From Bordetella parapertussis (lineage in GTDB: Bacteria > Pseudomonadota > Gammaproteobacteria > Burkholderiales > Burkholderiaceae_D), in the NCBI GenBank assembly GCA_945866125.1, contig CAMBFZ010000009.1:1-64000 (forward strand): 64,000 nt of DNA. Reading direction: 5' to 3'. The notes beneath the pieces are model-generated. The model was not told where the DNA came from, searched no databases, and worked only from the letters and a program-made list of their open reading frames with translations. The number at the start of each line of letters is the position of its first letter. Position 1 is the stretch's first letter. Shown here piece by piece: positions 35,309 to 44,259 of the stretch. A program made the translations under genes and the position numbers.

Positions 35309-35390
35309 TTGACGCACGCAAGATATTGCATTTAAACTCGCGGCGCACTGCATTATAAATTCAACCCATAAAAAAAAGCGACCCAGTCGC
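35309..35390. promoter_or_regulatory. boxR / DUF4863 divergent control region
   Basis: The 126-base gap holds a BoxR-type element CGCA-N6-TGCA (35317-35330), the same form as the second boxC site. A plus-strand TTGACG (35309-35314) precedes it, and a further TGCA is followed by TTATAAAT (35349-35360). GCGAC-CCA-GTCGC (35378-35390) preceded by eight A forms a hairpin that, on the minus strand, looks like a short terminator upstream of boxR. Exact promoters are uncertain. Confidence 0.55.
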
Positions 35391-35408
35391 CTGCAACAGG
35401 AGTCCCCG

Positions 35409-35882
35409 TTGGACCAGGAACAATTCCACACACTGATCGCCGGCCTGAGCACCGAGATCGCCGCGCTACCGCTCGATGTATCGCTTGCAGCGCATCTCAA
35501 TAGCCGGCATGGTCCGGGCAGCCCTTTGTTTGACCGCATTTTCAGCGCCTGCCAAATCGGCATGGCAGAGGGCTGGATGGGCAAGTATGAAGGTGGCGGC
35601 ATCCGCTACGGGCGCGTCATCAAGGCCAGCGAGGCAACCGCAGGGTTTTCAGTCGACGTCGTCGACATGGACAGCATCGCCGGACCGCACCATGTGCATC
35701 CCCATGGCGAGATCGATCTGATCATGCCGCTGACGGCGGGCGCGCTGTTTGACGGTCATCCGGCTGGCTGGTGTGTTTACGGCCCCGGCAGCGCGCATGC
35801 GCCCACCGTTACCGCCGGTCGTGCGCTGGTTCTTTACTTGCTGCCGCAGGGCGCCATCCAATTCACGCAGTCAGCTGGCTGA
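35409..35882 (+). CDS. DUF4863 protein (hydroxylaminobenzoate-lyase-like)
   Basis: This 157-residue protein belongs by pattern to the DUF4863 family, whose named members include 4-hydroxylaminobenzoate lyase of nitrobenzoate degraders. It begins with TTG; AGGAG lies six bases upstream, which decides the start. A cupin-like centre with a histidine cluster HHVHPHGE (about 94-101) could bind a metal. It is the first gene of the divergent box unit, 30 bases before boxD. No nitroaromatic genes are near, so its role with benzoate is unknown. Confidence 0.78.
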   Translation: MDQEQFHTLIAGLSTEIAALPLDVSLAAHLNSRHGPGSPLFDRIFSACQIGMAEGWMGKYEGGGIRYGRVIKASEATAGFSVDVVDMDSIAGPHHVHPHGEIDLIMPLTAGALFDGHPAGWCVYGPGSAHAPTVTAGRALVLYLLPQGAIQFTQSAG

Positions 35883-35912
35883 CTCTCCTCACTTTTTTAC
35901 GACAGGCTCACC

Positions 35913-37481
35913 ATGACGACATTTCTCCACAATTATTTAAGCGGCCAATGGCAATCCGGCGCGCGCGCTGTGCATACATTACTTGACCCTGTCACCGGTG
36001 AAGCACTCGCGCAAACTGGCGGCGCGGCCGAGGGCTTGCAGGAAGGTTTTGCTTTTGCCCGCACCGAAGGCGCGCGTGCTTTGCAGGCGATGACGTATGG
36101 TCAGCGCGCCGCCATGTTGGCCGAAGTGGTCAAGCTGCTCCAATCCAAACGTGACGACTACTACGCGATCTCCCTCGCCAATTCCGGCACCACCAAAGCC
36201 GACTCCGGGGTTGACGTTGATGGCGGTATTTTCACGCTCGGTTATTACGCCAAACTTGGCGCGGCCTTTGGCGAGGCGCGCGCACTCAGCGACGGTGCCG
36301 CGAGCGTGATGTCGAAAGATCAGTTATTCCAGTCGCAGCACATCATGGTGCCGGTCAAGGGACTGGCTCTGTTTATCAATGCATTCAATTTTCCTAGCTG
36401 GGGCTTGTGGGAAAAAGCCGGACCAGCGCTGCTCTCGGGGGTACCAGTCGTCGTCAAACCCGGCACCGTCACCGCCTGGCTGACCCACCGCATGGTGGCC
36501 GACGTGATCGAAGCTGGCATCCTGCCGCCGGGCGCGTTGTCCATTTTGTGCGGTAACTCAACCGGCTTGCTCGATGCGCTCACGCCCTTTGATGTGCTGT
36601 CCTTTACTGGTTCAGCCGACACCGCAGCGGCCATTCGCAGCCATGCAGCGGTTGCGCGCGATTCCGTGCGTGTCAACATCGAAGCCGACAGCCTCAACTC
36701 GACTATTTTGGGTGACGATGCGCAACCCGGCACACCAGCGTTCGATTTGTTTGTTGATAATCTGGTGCGCGACATGACAATCAAAAGCGGCCAGCGCTGC
36801 ACTGCCCCGCGCCGCGCGCTGGTGCCCAAACAATTGTTCCATGCGGTGGCCGAAGCCGCCGCCGGCAAGTTGGCCGCCATTCGCGTCGGTAACCCCCGCA
36901 ACGCCGACGTCAACATGGGCGCGCTGGTCAGCCGTGCGCAATATGACAGCGTGCAGGAAGGTTTGGCGATGCTAAAAACCGAGAGCAGCGTACTGTTCGA
37001 CGGCAGCGCCCAACCCCTGCTCGACGCCGATAGCCACTCCGCCTGCGTTGCGCCGACGTTGTTGGGTGTGCGTGACGCCGACGCCGCCACACTGGTGCAT
37101 GCGCACGAAGTCTTCGGGCCGGTGTCGTCCTTGATCGGCTATCGCGACACCGCACACGCACTGGCATTGGCGCACCGCGGCTTAGGCTCGCTGGTGGCGT
37201 CGGTTTATAGCGACGACCCGGCGCTGCTGGCGCAAGCCGCACGGGAGCTGGCCGCCTCGCATGGCCGCGTGCATCTGGTAAGCACCGATGTCGGCAAGAC
37301 CCACACCGGCCACGGCAATGTCATGCCTGCGTCGATCCATGGTGGCCCTGGTCGTGCCGGTGGCGGTGAAGAATTAGGGGGTCTGCGCGCGCTCAATTTT
37401 TATCATCGCCGCAGTGCCATTCAAGGCTCGTCCGTCGCACTCGCCGAACTGCATAAAGAGACGACGCCGTTATCAAGCTAG
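35913..37481 (+). CDS. boxD: 3,4-dehydroadipyl-CoA semialdehyde dehydrogenase
   Basis: BoxD oxidises the semialdehyde made by BoxC to 3,4-dehydroadipyl-CoA with NADP. The 522-residue aldehyde dehydrogenase has NAFNFPSWG (156-164), FTGS (231-234), the general base Glu257 and catalytic Cys296 (GQRC). It resembles the PaaZ-type aldehyde dehydrogenase but lacks the hydratase domain, as BoxD does. It lies between DUF4863 and benzoate-CoA ligase on the plus strand. Confidence 0.92.
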   Translation: MTTFLHNYLSGQWQSGARAVHTLLDPVTGEALAQTGGAAEGLQEGFAFARTEGARALQAMTYGQRAAMLAEVVKLLQSKRDDYYAISLANSGTTKADSGVDVDGGIFTLGYYAKLGAAFGEARALSDGAASVMSKDQLFQSQHIMVPVKGLALFINAFNFPSWGLWEKAGPALLSGVPVVVKPGTVTAWLTHRMVADVIEAGILPPGALSILCGNSTGLLDALTPFDVLSFTGSADTAAAIRSHAAVARDSVRVNIEADSLNSTILGDDAQPGTPAFDLFVDNLVRDMTIKSGQRCTAPRRALVPKQLFHAVAEAAAGKLAAIRVGNPRNADVNMGALVSRAQYDSVQEGLAMLKTESSVLFDGSAQPLLDADSHSACVAPTLLGVRDADAATLVHAHEVFGPVSSLIGYRDTAHALALAHRGLGSLVASVYSDDPALLAQAARELAASHGRVHLVSTDVGKTHTGHGNVMPASIHGGPGRAGGGEELGGLRALNFYHRRSAIQGSSVALAELHKETTPLSS

Positions 37482-37544
37482 ATTACGAACAAAGTGGCGG
37501 CCGCCATAACACCATCACAAGGCCGCCACCGCAAGGGGGGCATC

Positions 37545-39104
37545 ATGCACACAGCGCCAAGCGCACTACCGCAGCGTTTTAATTTTGCGCGCCATGTTTT
37601 GGCGCTCAACCACGACCGAAAAGGCAAGCTCGCTTACCGCGACGACACCCGTACACTAAGCTACGGTGAGCTCGATCTGCGGGTACGACGCTTTGCCGCC
37701 GGGCTCTTGCAACAAGGCCTGCAGCCCGAGCAGCGCATCCTGCTGGTCATGCACGACACCATCGATATGCCGGTCGCTTTTCTGGGTGCGCTCTTCGCCG
37801 GTGTCATCCCAGTACCGGTCAATACGCTGCTGCCAGCAGATAACTACGCGTACATGCTGCGCCATAGCGATGCAAAGCTTGTCATTGCCTCCGATGCACT
37901 GGTGCCGGTCGTTCAAGAAGCGCTCAACCAATCAACCCATCCGCTGCCGTTGTTTGTCGCCGGTACCCATGCGCACCCTGCCACCGCCTTCGACGCGCTG
38001 CTCGCGGCCACCCCGCTGGCCGAAGAGGGGCATGCCGACACCCATGCCGACAGCTTTGCGTTTTGGTTGTACTCAAGCGGCTCGACCGGGCAGCCCAAAG
38101 GCGCCGTGCATTCCCACGCCAGTCTGTACTGGACCGCTGAGCTCTACGGCAAACCGGTGCTGGGTCTGCGCGAAGACGATCTCGTTTTTTCGGCCGCCAA
38201 ATTATTTTTTGCGTACGGTCTGGGTAATGCCTTGACGTTCCCCCTCTCCGTTGGGGCCACCACCATCTTAATGGCAGAGCGGCCGACACCGGCCGCCGTG
38301 TTCGAGCGCCTGACCACGCATCGGCCCAGCATTTTTTATGGCGTACCAACCTTGTATGTCGCCATGCTCGCCTCCGACGGGCTCCCTGCGCCTGATCAGG
38401 TCAGGCTGCGCCTGTGTGCGTCAGCCGGTGAATCACTGCCGCGCGAAATTGGCGAAAAATTTCACGCGCATTTTGGCTGCCCCATTCTCGACGGACTCGG
38501 CTCGACCGAGATGCTGCATATCTTTTTATCTAATCGAGCCGACGATGTCCGTTACGGCGCCACCGGCAAACCCGTGCCCGGCTATCAAGTGGTACTGCGC
38601 GACGAAAACGGTCAGCCAGTGCCGCCGGGTGACGTCGGTGACCTCTACATTCAGGGGCCAAGCGCGGCGCTGTTGTATTGGACCGATCGCGAAAAAACAC
38701 TCGCCACTTTTCAGGGCCCCTGGGTCAAGAGCGGCGACAAATACACCTGCGACGCCGACGGTTATTATCACTACGCCGGTCGCAGCGACGACATGCTCAA
38801 AGTCAGCGGTCAGTATGTCTCGCCGATTGAAGTCGAGTCGGCCTTGATCGGGCACGCCGCGGTCTTGGAATGCGCGGTAGTGGGCAAACCAGACGACAAA
38901 GGTTTAACCAAAACCATCGCCTACGTGGTCTTGCGTGATGCAGACAAAGCCAGCGTCGCAATGGAGGCCGAGCTCAAAGCCTTTGTCAAAACCCGGCTCG
39001 CGCCGCATAAATATCCGCGCGAGATTATATTTACGCCCGAGCTGCCCAAGACCGCTACCGGCAAAATCCAACGCTTCAAATTGCGCGAACTTGATGCCCG
39101 ATAA
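37545..39104 (+). CDS. bclA: benzoate-CoA ligase
   Basis: BclA activates benzoate to benzoyl-CoA with ATP, the entry step of the box pathway. I begin at MHTAPSALPQRFNFA (519 residues) with an AAGGGGGG ribosome site; an earlier in-frame ATG at 37494 would put the ribosome site inside the gene. The ANL motifs are YSSGSTGQPKG (near residue 181) and the C-terminal KTATGKIQR. Length and the N-terminal NFARHVLA match benzoate-CoA ligases. The last 11 bases overlap the next gene. Confidence 0.93.
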   Translation: MHTAPSALPQRFNFARHVLALNHDRKGKLAYRDDTRTLSYGELDLRVRRFAAGLLQQGLQPEQRILLVMHDTIDMPVAFLGALFAGVIPVPVNTLLPADNYAYMLRHSDAKLVIASDALVPVVQEALNQSTHPLPLFVAGTHAHPATAFDALLAATPLAEEGHADTHADSFAFWLYSSGSTGQPKGAVHSHASLYWTAELYGKPVLGLREDDLVFSAAKLFFAYGLGNALTFPLSVGATTILMAERPTPAAVFERLTTHRPSIFYGVPTLYVAMLASDGLPAPDQVRLRLCASAGESLPREIGEKFHAHFGCPILDGLGSTEMLHIFLSNRADDVRYGATGKPVPGYQVVLRDENGQPVPPGDVGDLYIQGPSAALLYWTDREKTLATFQGPWVKSGDKYTCDADGYYHYAGRSDDMLKVSGQYVSPIEVESALIGHAAVLECAVVGKPDDKGLTKTIAYVVLRDADKASVAMEAELKAFVKTRLAPHKYPREIIFTPELPKTATGKIQRFKLRELDAR

Positions 39105-39882
39105 AGTCAGCATCGACTGGCGTAGTCGCCGCGTTGACATCGAGACGGCCTGGGTCGGCAGCGATGATGCAGCGGCACCGGTGATGGTCTTTTTGCACGA
39201 AGGACTCGGCTCGGTCGCGCAATGGAAAAATTTTCCGGACACCCTGTGCCGGCACCTGGGCATGCGCGGACTGCTCTACTCCCGACCCGGCTATGGCGCC
39301 TCCACCCCACGCGCGCCGGATGAGCACTGGGGGGTCGATTTCATGCATCAGCAGGCGCTGGAGGTCTTGCCGGCGGTGCTGGCGCATTACGGCATAACGG
39401 CGCCCTGGCTGTATGGTCACAGCGACGGCGGCTCGATTGCGCTGCTCTTTGCTGCGCATTTTCCGCAAGTGCCTGCCGGTATCGTCGTCGCCGCGCCCCA
39501 CATCTTGGTCGAAGAAATCAGCGTCACCAGTATCGCTGCTGCCCGCCACGCTTATCTGCACCAGGGCTTGCGCGCACGCCTTGCTCGCTACCATCAGGAT
39601 GTTGATTCAGCTTTTTTTGGTTGGTGCGATGCCTGGCTCAGTCCGGCCTTTCGCAGCTGGTCCATCGAGTCAGTGCTCGATCAGATTCGATGCCCGCTGC
39701 TCGCGATACAGGGCGAGGAGGACGAATACGGTAGCCTGCAGCAGGTGTGGGGCATTCGTGCCCGCGCGCCGCAGGCCGAAGTGCAACAATTTGCCACTTG
39801 CGGTCATGCGCCGCACATCAGTCAGCCCCAGCAAAACATTGCGGCGGTCGCGGCCTTCGTCGCAGCGCATTTAACTGCATAA
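39094..39882 (+). CDS. alpha/beta hydrolase of the box operon
   Basis: This 262-residue alpha/beta-fold hydrolase starts at the ATG overlapping the bclA stop; the longer in-frame reading lies inside bclA. The nucleophile is Ser110 in YGHSDGGS, the catalytic His is 238 in CGHAPH, and HEGLGS (35-40) forms the oxyanion hole. Translational coupling to bclA suggests a role in benzoyl-CoA metabolism, perhaps a thioesterase that releases stalled CoA esters or a lactone/enol hydrolase. The exact substrate is not known to me. Confidence 0.85.
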   Translation: MPDKVSIDWRSRRVDIETAWVGSDDAAAPVMVFLHEGLGSVAQWKNFPDTLCRHLGMRGLLYSRPGYGASTPRAPDEHWGVDFMHQQALEVLPAVLAHYGITAPWLYGHSDGGSIALLFAAHFPQVPAGIVVAAPHILVEEISVTSIAAARHAYLHQGLRARLARYHQDVDSAFFGWCDAWLSPAFRSWSIESVLDQIRCPLLAIQGEEDEYGSLQQVWGIRARAPQAEVQQFATCGHAPHISQPQQNIAAVAAFVAAHLTA

Positions 39883-39988
39883 CACCACGCCTAGGATTCA
39901 TCGCACGCAGCAGCGCGCAAGCTCGCTCTCGCATGACCTGATAAAGTTTGCATCTCTTCGATTTTTTTTACTTTACCGATCGTGTTCG

Positions 39989-40447
39989 ATGAACCCGCAT
40001 TTTCTCAATAAGCGCTTATCCCACCTGCTCGGCTTTGCCGGACTGATTCCATTTTTTCTCATGATGGCCGGCACCTGGCTGGCTGACCCAAGCTGGCTCA
40101 ATGACTTCGTCCGTGGCCAACTCGCTTATGCGATTGTGATCTTGTCTTTTTTGGGTGGCGTGCACTGGGGTGCAGCCATGATGTGCAGCGAACTGTCCAT
40201 AGCAGACACCAAACTGGCGCTGCTATGGGGCGTGACACCCTCGCTCATTGCGTGGAGTGCGACTTTATTTGGCGGATTTGGATTTGCGGTGCTGATGGCC
40301 GGCTTCATTGCGGCCCTGCAGGTAGATAAACAACTATTTGCCCGCTATGGCATGCCACCCTGGCTCATGGGACTGCGGTGGCGATTGACGGTTGCCGTAG
40401 TGCTGATGCTGGCAGCAACCGTCATCGGTGCAAACGTACGCGGCTAA
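39989..40447 (+). CDS. DUF3429 membrane protein
   Basis: This is a 152-residue inner-membrane protein with four or five hydrophobic segments and little else. FLGGVHWGAAM (about 54-64) is the motif I associate with DUF3429. It lies 106 bases after the box operon and is probably a separate unit. Function unknown. Confidence 0.8.
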   Translation: MNPHFLNKRLSHLLGFAGLIPFFLMMAGTWLADPSWLNDFVRGQLAYAIVILSFLGGVHWGAAMMCSELSIADTKLALLWGVTPSLIAWSATLFGGFGFAVLMAGFIAALQVDKQLFARYGMPPWLMGLRWRLTVAVVLMLAATVIGANVRG

Positions 40448-40462
40448 CAGCGCCGCGCCAGA

Positions 40463-40768
40463 TCAAACTTCGTCGTCTTCGATCGTTCTTGGTTTGCCAT
40501 CGACTTCACTGATGCGCAAACGCTTACGACGGTCACCCATCAGCTCACGCAATTCGCGAATACTGATGTCAGTGACTTCATGCATGCGAATCAACAGCGA
40601 AGCGCCAACCGGCAAAGTACGGTGACGGATCTTGCTGATGACTGGTGGACGTACCTCCAGCGCACGAGACAGGGCTGCGTCATTTTTTAAATTCAGTTTT
40701 TGGATTAACGCGTCGAGCAAACGATTTGGATCGTAGCCTTCCTGCGATACCAGTGGATGCTGATCCAT
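40463..40768 (-). CDS. small helix-turn-helix protein (101 aa)
   Basis: The sequence has an XRE-like fold: AALSRALEVRPPVISKIRHR (about 31-50) matches the helix-turn-helix, followed by ITDISIRELREL-like helices to about residue 77 and an acidic/basic tail. The ribosome site AAGGGGGAG is strong. It converges on the DUF3429 gene with a 15-base gap. It may be a DNA-binding regulator; targets unknown. No phage genes are nearby. Confidence 0.78.
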   Translation of the reverse strand: MDQHPLVSQEGYDPNRLLDALIQKLNLKNDAALSRALEVRPPVISKIRHRTLPVGASLLIRMHEVTDISIRELRELMGDRRKRLRISEVDGKPRTIEDDEV

Positions 40769-41229
40769 GGTGTCTCTCCCCCTTGTAGATTAAAAACGGA
40801 CATAGGCTTTCACTGGCCCATTGTCCGGCGGCAATTACACGAATGTTAATTTATATGTCATCGCAGCAACATTTTCAAGCTTTTCATCGAAATTAATCTT
40901 GTCTATTGCAAATTTTTAAGCAAATTTTGTCAAAATGGTATGAATTGTGGGAATGAGCATGACTTGCGTGCAACGAAACAGCCGAAAAATAAGCCGCCGG
41001 CAAAGCCGCCGGACTCCGATTTGTATCGGGTCGAGTTGTATCGTTTGGAGCACTTTCTCGCCGCTTGAGCAGCGGCAGTAAAAGAGCTGCTCTGAGAAAA
41101 ATTAACTCAATCAACAAAGTTGAACGTCAAAAAAAATTGGTCGGCATCAGGATGCCGACCAATTCAAAAAGTAAAGCCCAACTATCAGTGCACGCCGGCC
41201 GCAAACAGTCAGGCACCCCTCCATCCCAA
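40769..41229. other. 461-base gap, mostly featureless apart from the TRAP terminator
   Basis: An AT-rich stretch (40840-40940) may hold the promoter of the helix-turn-helix gene. Two short hairpins (41067-41092 and around 41061-41075) have weak T-runs. A minus-strand reading frame at 40893-41117 lacks a ribosome site and protein character. No RNA gene is evident. Confidence 0.5.
41129..41164 (-). terminator. intrinsic terminator of the homogentisate/TRAP operon
   Basis: A perfect 13-bp inverted repeat (41135-41147 / 41152-41164) with a four-base loop is followed on the minus strand by eight T. It lies 65 bases after the dctP stop and ends the eight-gene operon. Confidence 0.9.
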
Positions 41230-42249
41230 TTAGCGCGAAGCGGCGCGTGCTTCTTCAAGCAGGCGCTTGCCATCCAGCCCTTTGGCGGTAATGTCCTTGA
41301 CCCACTCCTCGGTGACCGCTGCGGTGGCCTTTTCCCAGCGACGCAGCTCGGCCGTTGGCAAGGTATAGAAGTTATTTTTACGCTCTTCAGCAGACCTGCG
41401 ACCCGGGTGCGAATCTTCAGTAAAAGTCTTGCCGACCCAGGCGGACAGCTCAGCGCCGCTGTTGGCATCAATGACTTTTTTCAGATCCGCTGGCAGGCTG
41501 TCGTACTTGGCCTGATTCATTGCAAAGATAAACACCGTGTTCGACATCTGCGGCTCGCCGGCTGCCACCTCGGTGTGAAACTTGACGATCTCCTGAAACT
41601 TCATCGCCGGGATGACTTCCCATGGAATCATCGCGCCGTCAATCACGCCCTTGGAAAGCGCCTCAGCAGCCTGTGGTAGTGGCATCGGTACCGGTGTCGC
41701 ACCCAATGCCGCGACCATCTTGGTGCTCTGGCGAGTCGGTGCACGCACCTTCAAGCCTTTGAAATCCTCCAGGGTCTTGACTGGTTTTTTAGTCGTGTGC
41801 ATCAATGAACCATCATGCACATGAAACAAAATAGGCTTGACGCCTTTGTAATCACTCATGGCATTTTTGATCGCGTAATTCCACAGCCCGCGGCTCGCAT
41901 TTTCGGACGAATAAATCATGAACGGGAGCTCGAAAACTTCCGTAATTGGAAAGCGCCCTGCCTGGTAGCCAGGCACGGTCCAAACGATGTCGGCGACACC
42001 GTCCTTGACCTGATCAAACAACTGCGCGGGAGTCCCCCCCATCTGCATCGACGGATAAATCTGACACTTCATTTTGCCGCCCGAGTCTTTGGCAATCTTG
42101 TCGCACCATGGCACGATAAAATTAATATGCGCAGTCGAGCCCGGTGGCAGAAAGTGATGCAATTTGAGCGTCACAGTCTGCGCCGATGCGGCCCCGGCGG
42201 CCAGCAACAATGCCAAAAGTGCCAGTCTGTTGGTGAACTTATTTTTCAT
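41230..42249 (-). CDS. dctP: TRAP transporter substrate-binding protein (DctP type)
   Basis: This is a periplasmic binding protein of the DctP family, 339 residues starting at MKNKFTNRLALL; an upstream in-frame reading is rejected because the signal peptide (1-23, ending ASA before QTVTLKLHHF) begins here. The fold motif GLKVRAPTRQ (about 163-172) contains the conserved Arg that usually binds a carboxylate. It is the last gene of the homogentisate operon, 37 bases after dctM, so an aromatic or aryl-acetic acid is the likely ligand. Confidence 0.9.
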   Translation of the reverse strand: MKNKFTNRLALLALLLAAGAASAQTVTLKLHHFLPPGSTAHINFIVPWCDKIAKDSGGKMKCQIYPSMQMGGTPAQLFDQVKDGVADIVWTVPGYQAGRFPITEVFELPFMIYSSENASRGLWNYAIKNAMSDYKGVKPILFHVHDGSLMHTTKKPVKTLEDFKGLKVRAPTRQSTKMVAALGATPVPMPLPQAAEALSKGVIDGAMIPWEVIPAMKFQEIVKFHTEVAAGEPQMSNTVFIFAMNQAKYDSLPADLKKVIDANSGAELSAWVGKTFTEDSHPGRRSAEERKNNFYTLPTAELRRWEKATAAVTEEWVKDITAKGLDGKRLLEEARAASR

Positions 42250-42286
42250 GATCAGAGTCCTGGAAAGTGAGGGGCGAAAATGCGTG

Positions 42287-43636
42287 CTATCCGCCGAACG
42301 TATGCACAAGGTAAAGCGATATAACCGGAAAAAAGACCAACAGGATGATACGCAATAGATCGGACGCCAGAAACGGCATCACACCTTTAAAGGTCTCCAT
42401 CAGGGGCACGTCTTTGGCGATCTTGTTGATGATGTAGATGTTCATGCCCACCGGCGGATGCACCAGCCCGATCTCCACCACCATCAGTGCAAGTATACCG
42501 AACCAGATCGACTTGTCAGCCACGGGCATACCCCAGAAATCGAGGCCAATCACGATCGGATAAAAGATCGGAATCGTCAGCAGAATCATCGCCAGCGAAT
42601 CCATCACGCAGCCAAGAAAAATATAAATTAACAAAATCGCAAAGATGACCGACAAAGGCGGCAAGCCGCTATCTTTGACCCACATGGCCAACTCGGCTGG
42701 CATCTGCGTAATGGCCAAGCCTGCATTAAGCATGTCAGCGCCCAGCAACACTAGAAAAATCATCGCCGTGGCCTGCGCCGTACCGGTCAGGCTTTTAATG
42801 ATCCCGGCGCCCCGCATCCCGCCTGTCAGCACGGCCAATATGCCGCAGGCAGCCGCCCCGATCGACGCCGCCTCAGTCGGATTAGCCCAGCCGCCGTAAA
42901 TACCAACGATCACCACCAGAAACACCAGCAAAATAGGAATCACGCCGACCAAAGAACGCAGCGCAACGGCCGTTGGCACCCGCGCACCAGCCGGGCCTGC
43001 GTCGGGCTTCAACGTGACGACAATTCGGATAACCAGCAGATAACCTAACAAGGCCAGCAAGCCCGGAATGATCGCCGCCATGAACAGCTTGCCGATAGAT
43101 TCCTGGGTCAGAACCGCATAGATCACCAAAGGCACCGAAGGCGGAATCATGATCCCCAGCGTGCCGCCTGCAGCCAAGGCGCCGGTTGCCAGCGAACCAG
43201 CGTACTTATAACGTTTGAGTTCGGGCAGCGCCACCTGACCCATGGTGGCAGCGGTGGCCAGCGATGATCCACAGATGGCACCGAAAGCAGCGCAAGCACC
43301 AACCGACGCCATCGCCACGCCACCGCGAAAATGGCCAATAAAATTATTCACGCAATTAAAGAGCGCGCGAGAAAGCCCACCGTTCGTCGCAAACTGTCCC
43401 ATGAGCATAAACAGCGGGATCACGGCCAGGTCGTAATTGGAAAAGCGCGAATAGGCGAGATTTTTAAGCGAGTTGAGAAGCGGCAGCCATGAAAAATCAT
43501 TCATCACCACAAAGCCAGCCGCGCCGACGATAAACATCGCAATGCCAATCTGTACCCGCAGCGCCAGCAGGACCATCAGGATCGCAAACATAATGAGCCC
43601 GATGCTCATGCCGCTCATTTCAGCGATGGTGCTCAT
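42287..43636 (-). CDS. dctM: TRAP transporter large permease (DctM type)
   Basis: This is a 449-residue integral membrane protein with about 12-13 helices, the ion-coupled carrier of the TRAP system. Typical signatures include GSSLATAATMG (about 128-138), GGTLGIMIPPSVPLVIY (about 157-173) and the late VHPPVGMN (about 397-404). It overlaps dctQ by the ATGA junction at 43633-43636, so the two subunits are translationally coupled. Confidence 0.93.
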   Translation of the reverse strand: MSTIAEMSGMSIGLIMFAILMVLLALRVQIGIAMFIVGAAGFVVMNDFSWLPLLNSLKNLAYSRFSNYDLAVIPLFMLMGQFATNGGLSRALFNCVNNFIGHFRGGVAMASVGACAAFGAICGSSLATAATMGQVALPELKRYKYAGSLATGALAAGGTLGIMIPPSVPLVIYAVLTQESIGKLFMAAIIPGLLALLGYLLVIRIVVTLKPDAGPAGARVPTAVALRSLVGVIPILLVFLVVIVGIYGGWANPTEAASIGAAACGILAVLTGGMRGAGIIKSLTGTAQATAMIFLVLLGADMLNAGLAITQMPAELAMWVKDSGLPPLSVIFAILLIYIFLGCVMDSLAMILLTIPIFYPIVIGLDFWGMPVADKSIWFGILALMVVEIGLVHPPVGMNIYIINKIAKDVPLMETFKGVMPFLASDLLRIILLVFFPVISLYLVHTFGG

Positions 43637-44181
43637 GCTTGCTGCTCCGGGTGACTTGCTGCACCCCAGTGGACGGCCGCGTTATAAAGAGCGGCAGCAG
43701 CGAGCAGAATAAAACTAGGCACCATCGCAGCGACCGCCGGCCACACCGGCCATGACAGAACCATCGAAGTCTCTCCGGCTTCGCTCAACGACGCTGCCGC
43801 CACACCAGTGCGCCAGGCGATCAATAGGGCTACCACGGCGAGCAGCAAATGGGAGACCGCATCGAGACGGTCTTTATGATGGGCGGAAAGCCGGGTCGTA
43901 AAAAAATCAACCCGCAAGTGATTCCTTTCCATTTCGCAGTATGCCAGCATCGCCGCTGCCGCTACTGCGGTGCCCATTTGCATCATTTCGATATCGCCCG
44001 GTATCGGTGCCGATGCCAGCTTGCGGCCAACGATCGAGATCAGCGACATCGCTACCAGGGCCACAAACAGCAAACCACCTCCCACCGCAAATCCCTTAGT
44101 CAGCAGATACAAGCTTTGCGCAAGTGAACCGCGCGCGTGCAGCGGCGTGTGATCGTCTTCGGTGAGTCCGGGTTCGTGCAT
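43633..44181 (-). CDS. dctQ: TRAP transporter small permease (DctQ type)
   Basis: This 182-residue protein has four transmembrane helices and the DctQ pattern, including VVALLIAW and the conserved central segment ..CEMERNHLRVDFF.. (about 81-93). It partners DctM in secondary uptake. It lies 78 bases after fahA and is the first TRAP gene. Confidence 0.92.
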   Translation of the reverse strand: MHEPGLTEDDHTPLHARGSLAQSLYLLTKGFAVGGGLLFVALVAMSLISIVGRKLASAPIPGDIEMMQMGTAVAAAAMLAYCEMERNHLRVDFFTTRLSAHHKDRLDAVSHLLLAVVALLIAWRTGVAAASLSEAGETSMVLSWPVWPAVAAMVPSFILLAAAALYNAAVHWGAASHPEQQA

Positions 44182-44259
44182 CGTTTCTCCATTACCGCGG
44201 GCTTACCCCGACTTTAAAACCCGACATGATACCTGTAGTGCGATGCGCAGCGATAATCT

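Noticed and set aside
40893..41117. Minus-strand 74-codon reading frame in the gap before the TRAP genes
   Set aside because: No ribosome site, low-complexity composition, and it overlaps AT-rich promoter-like sequence.
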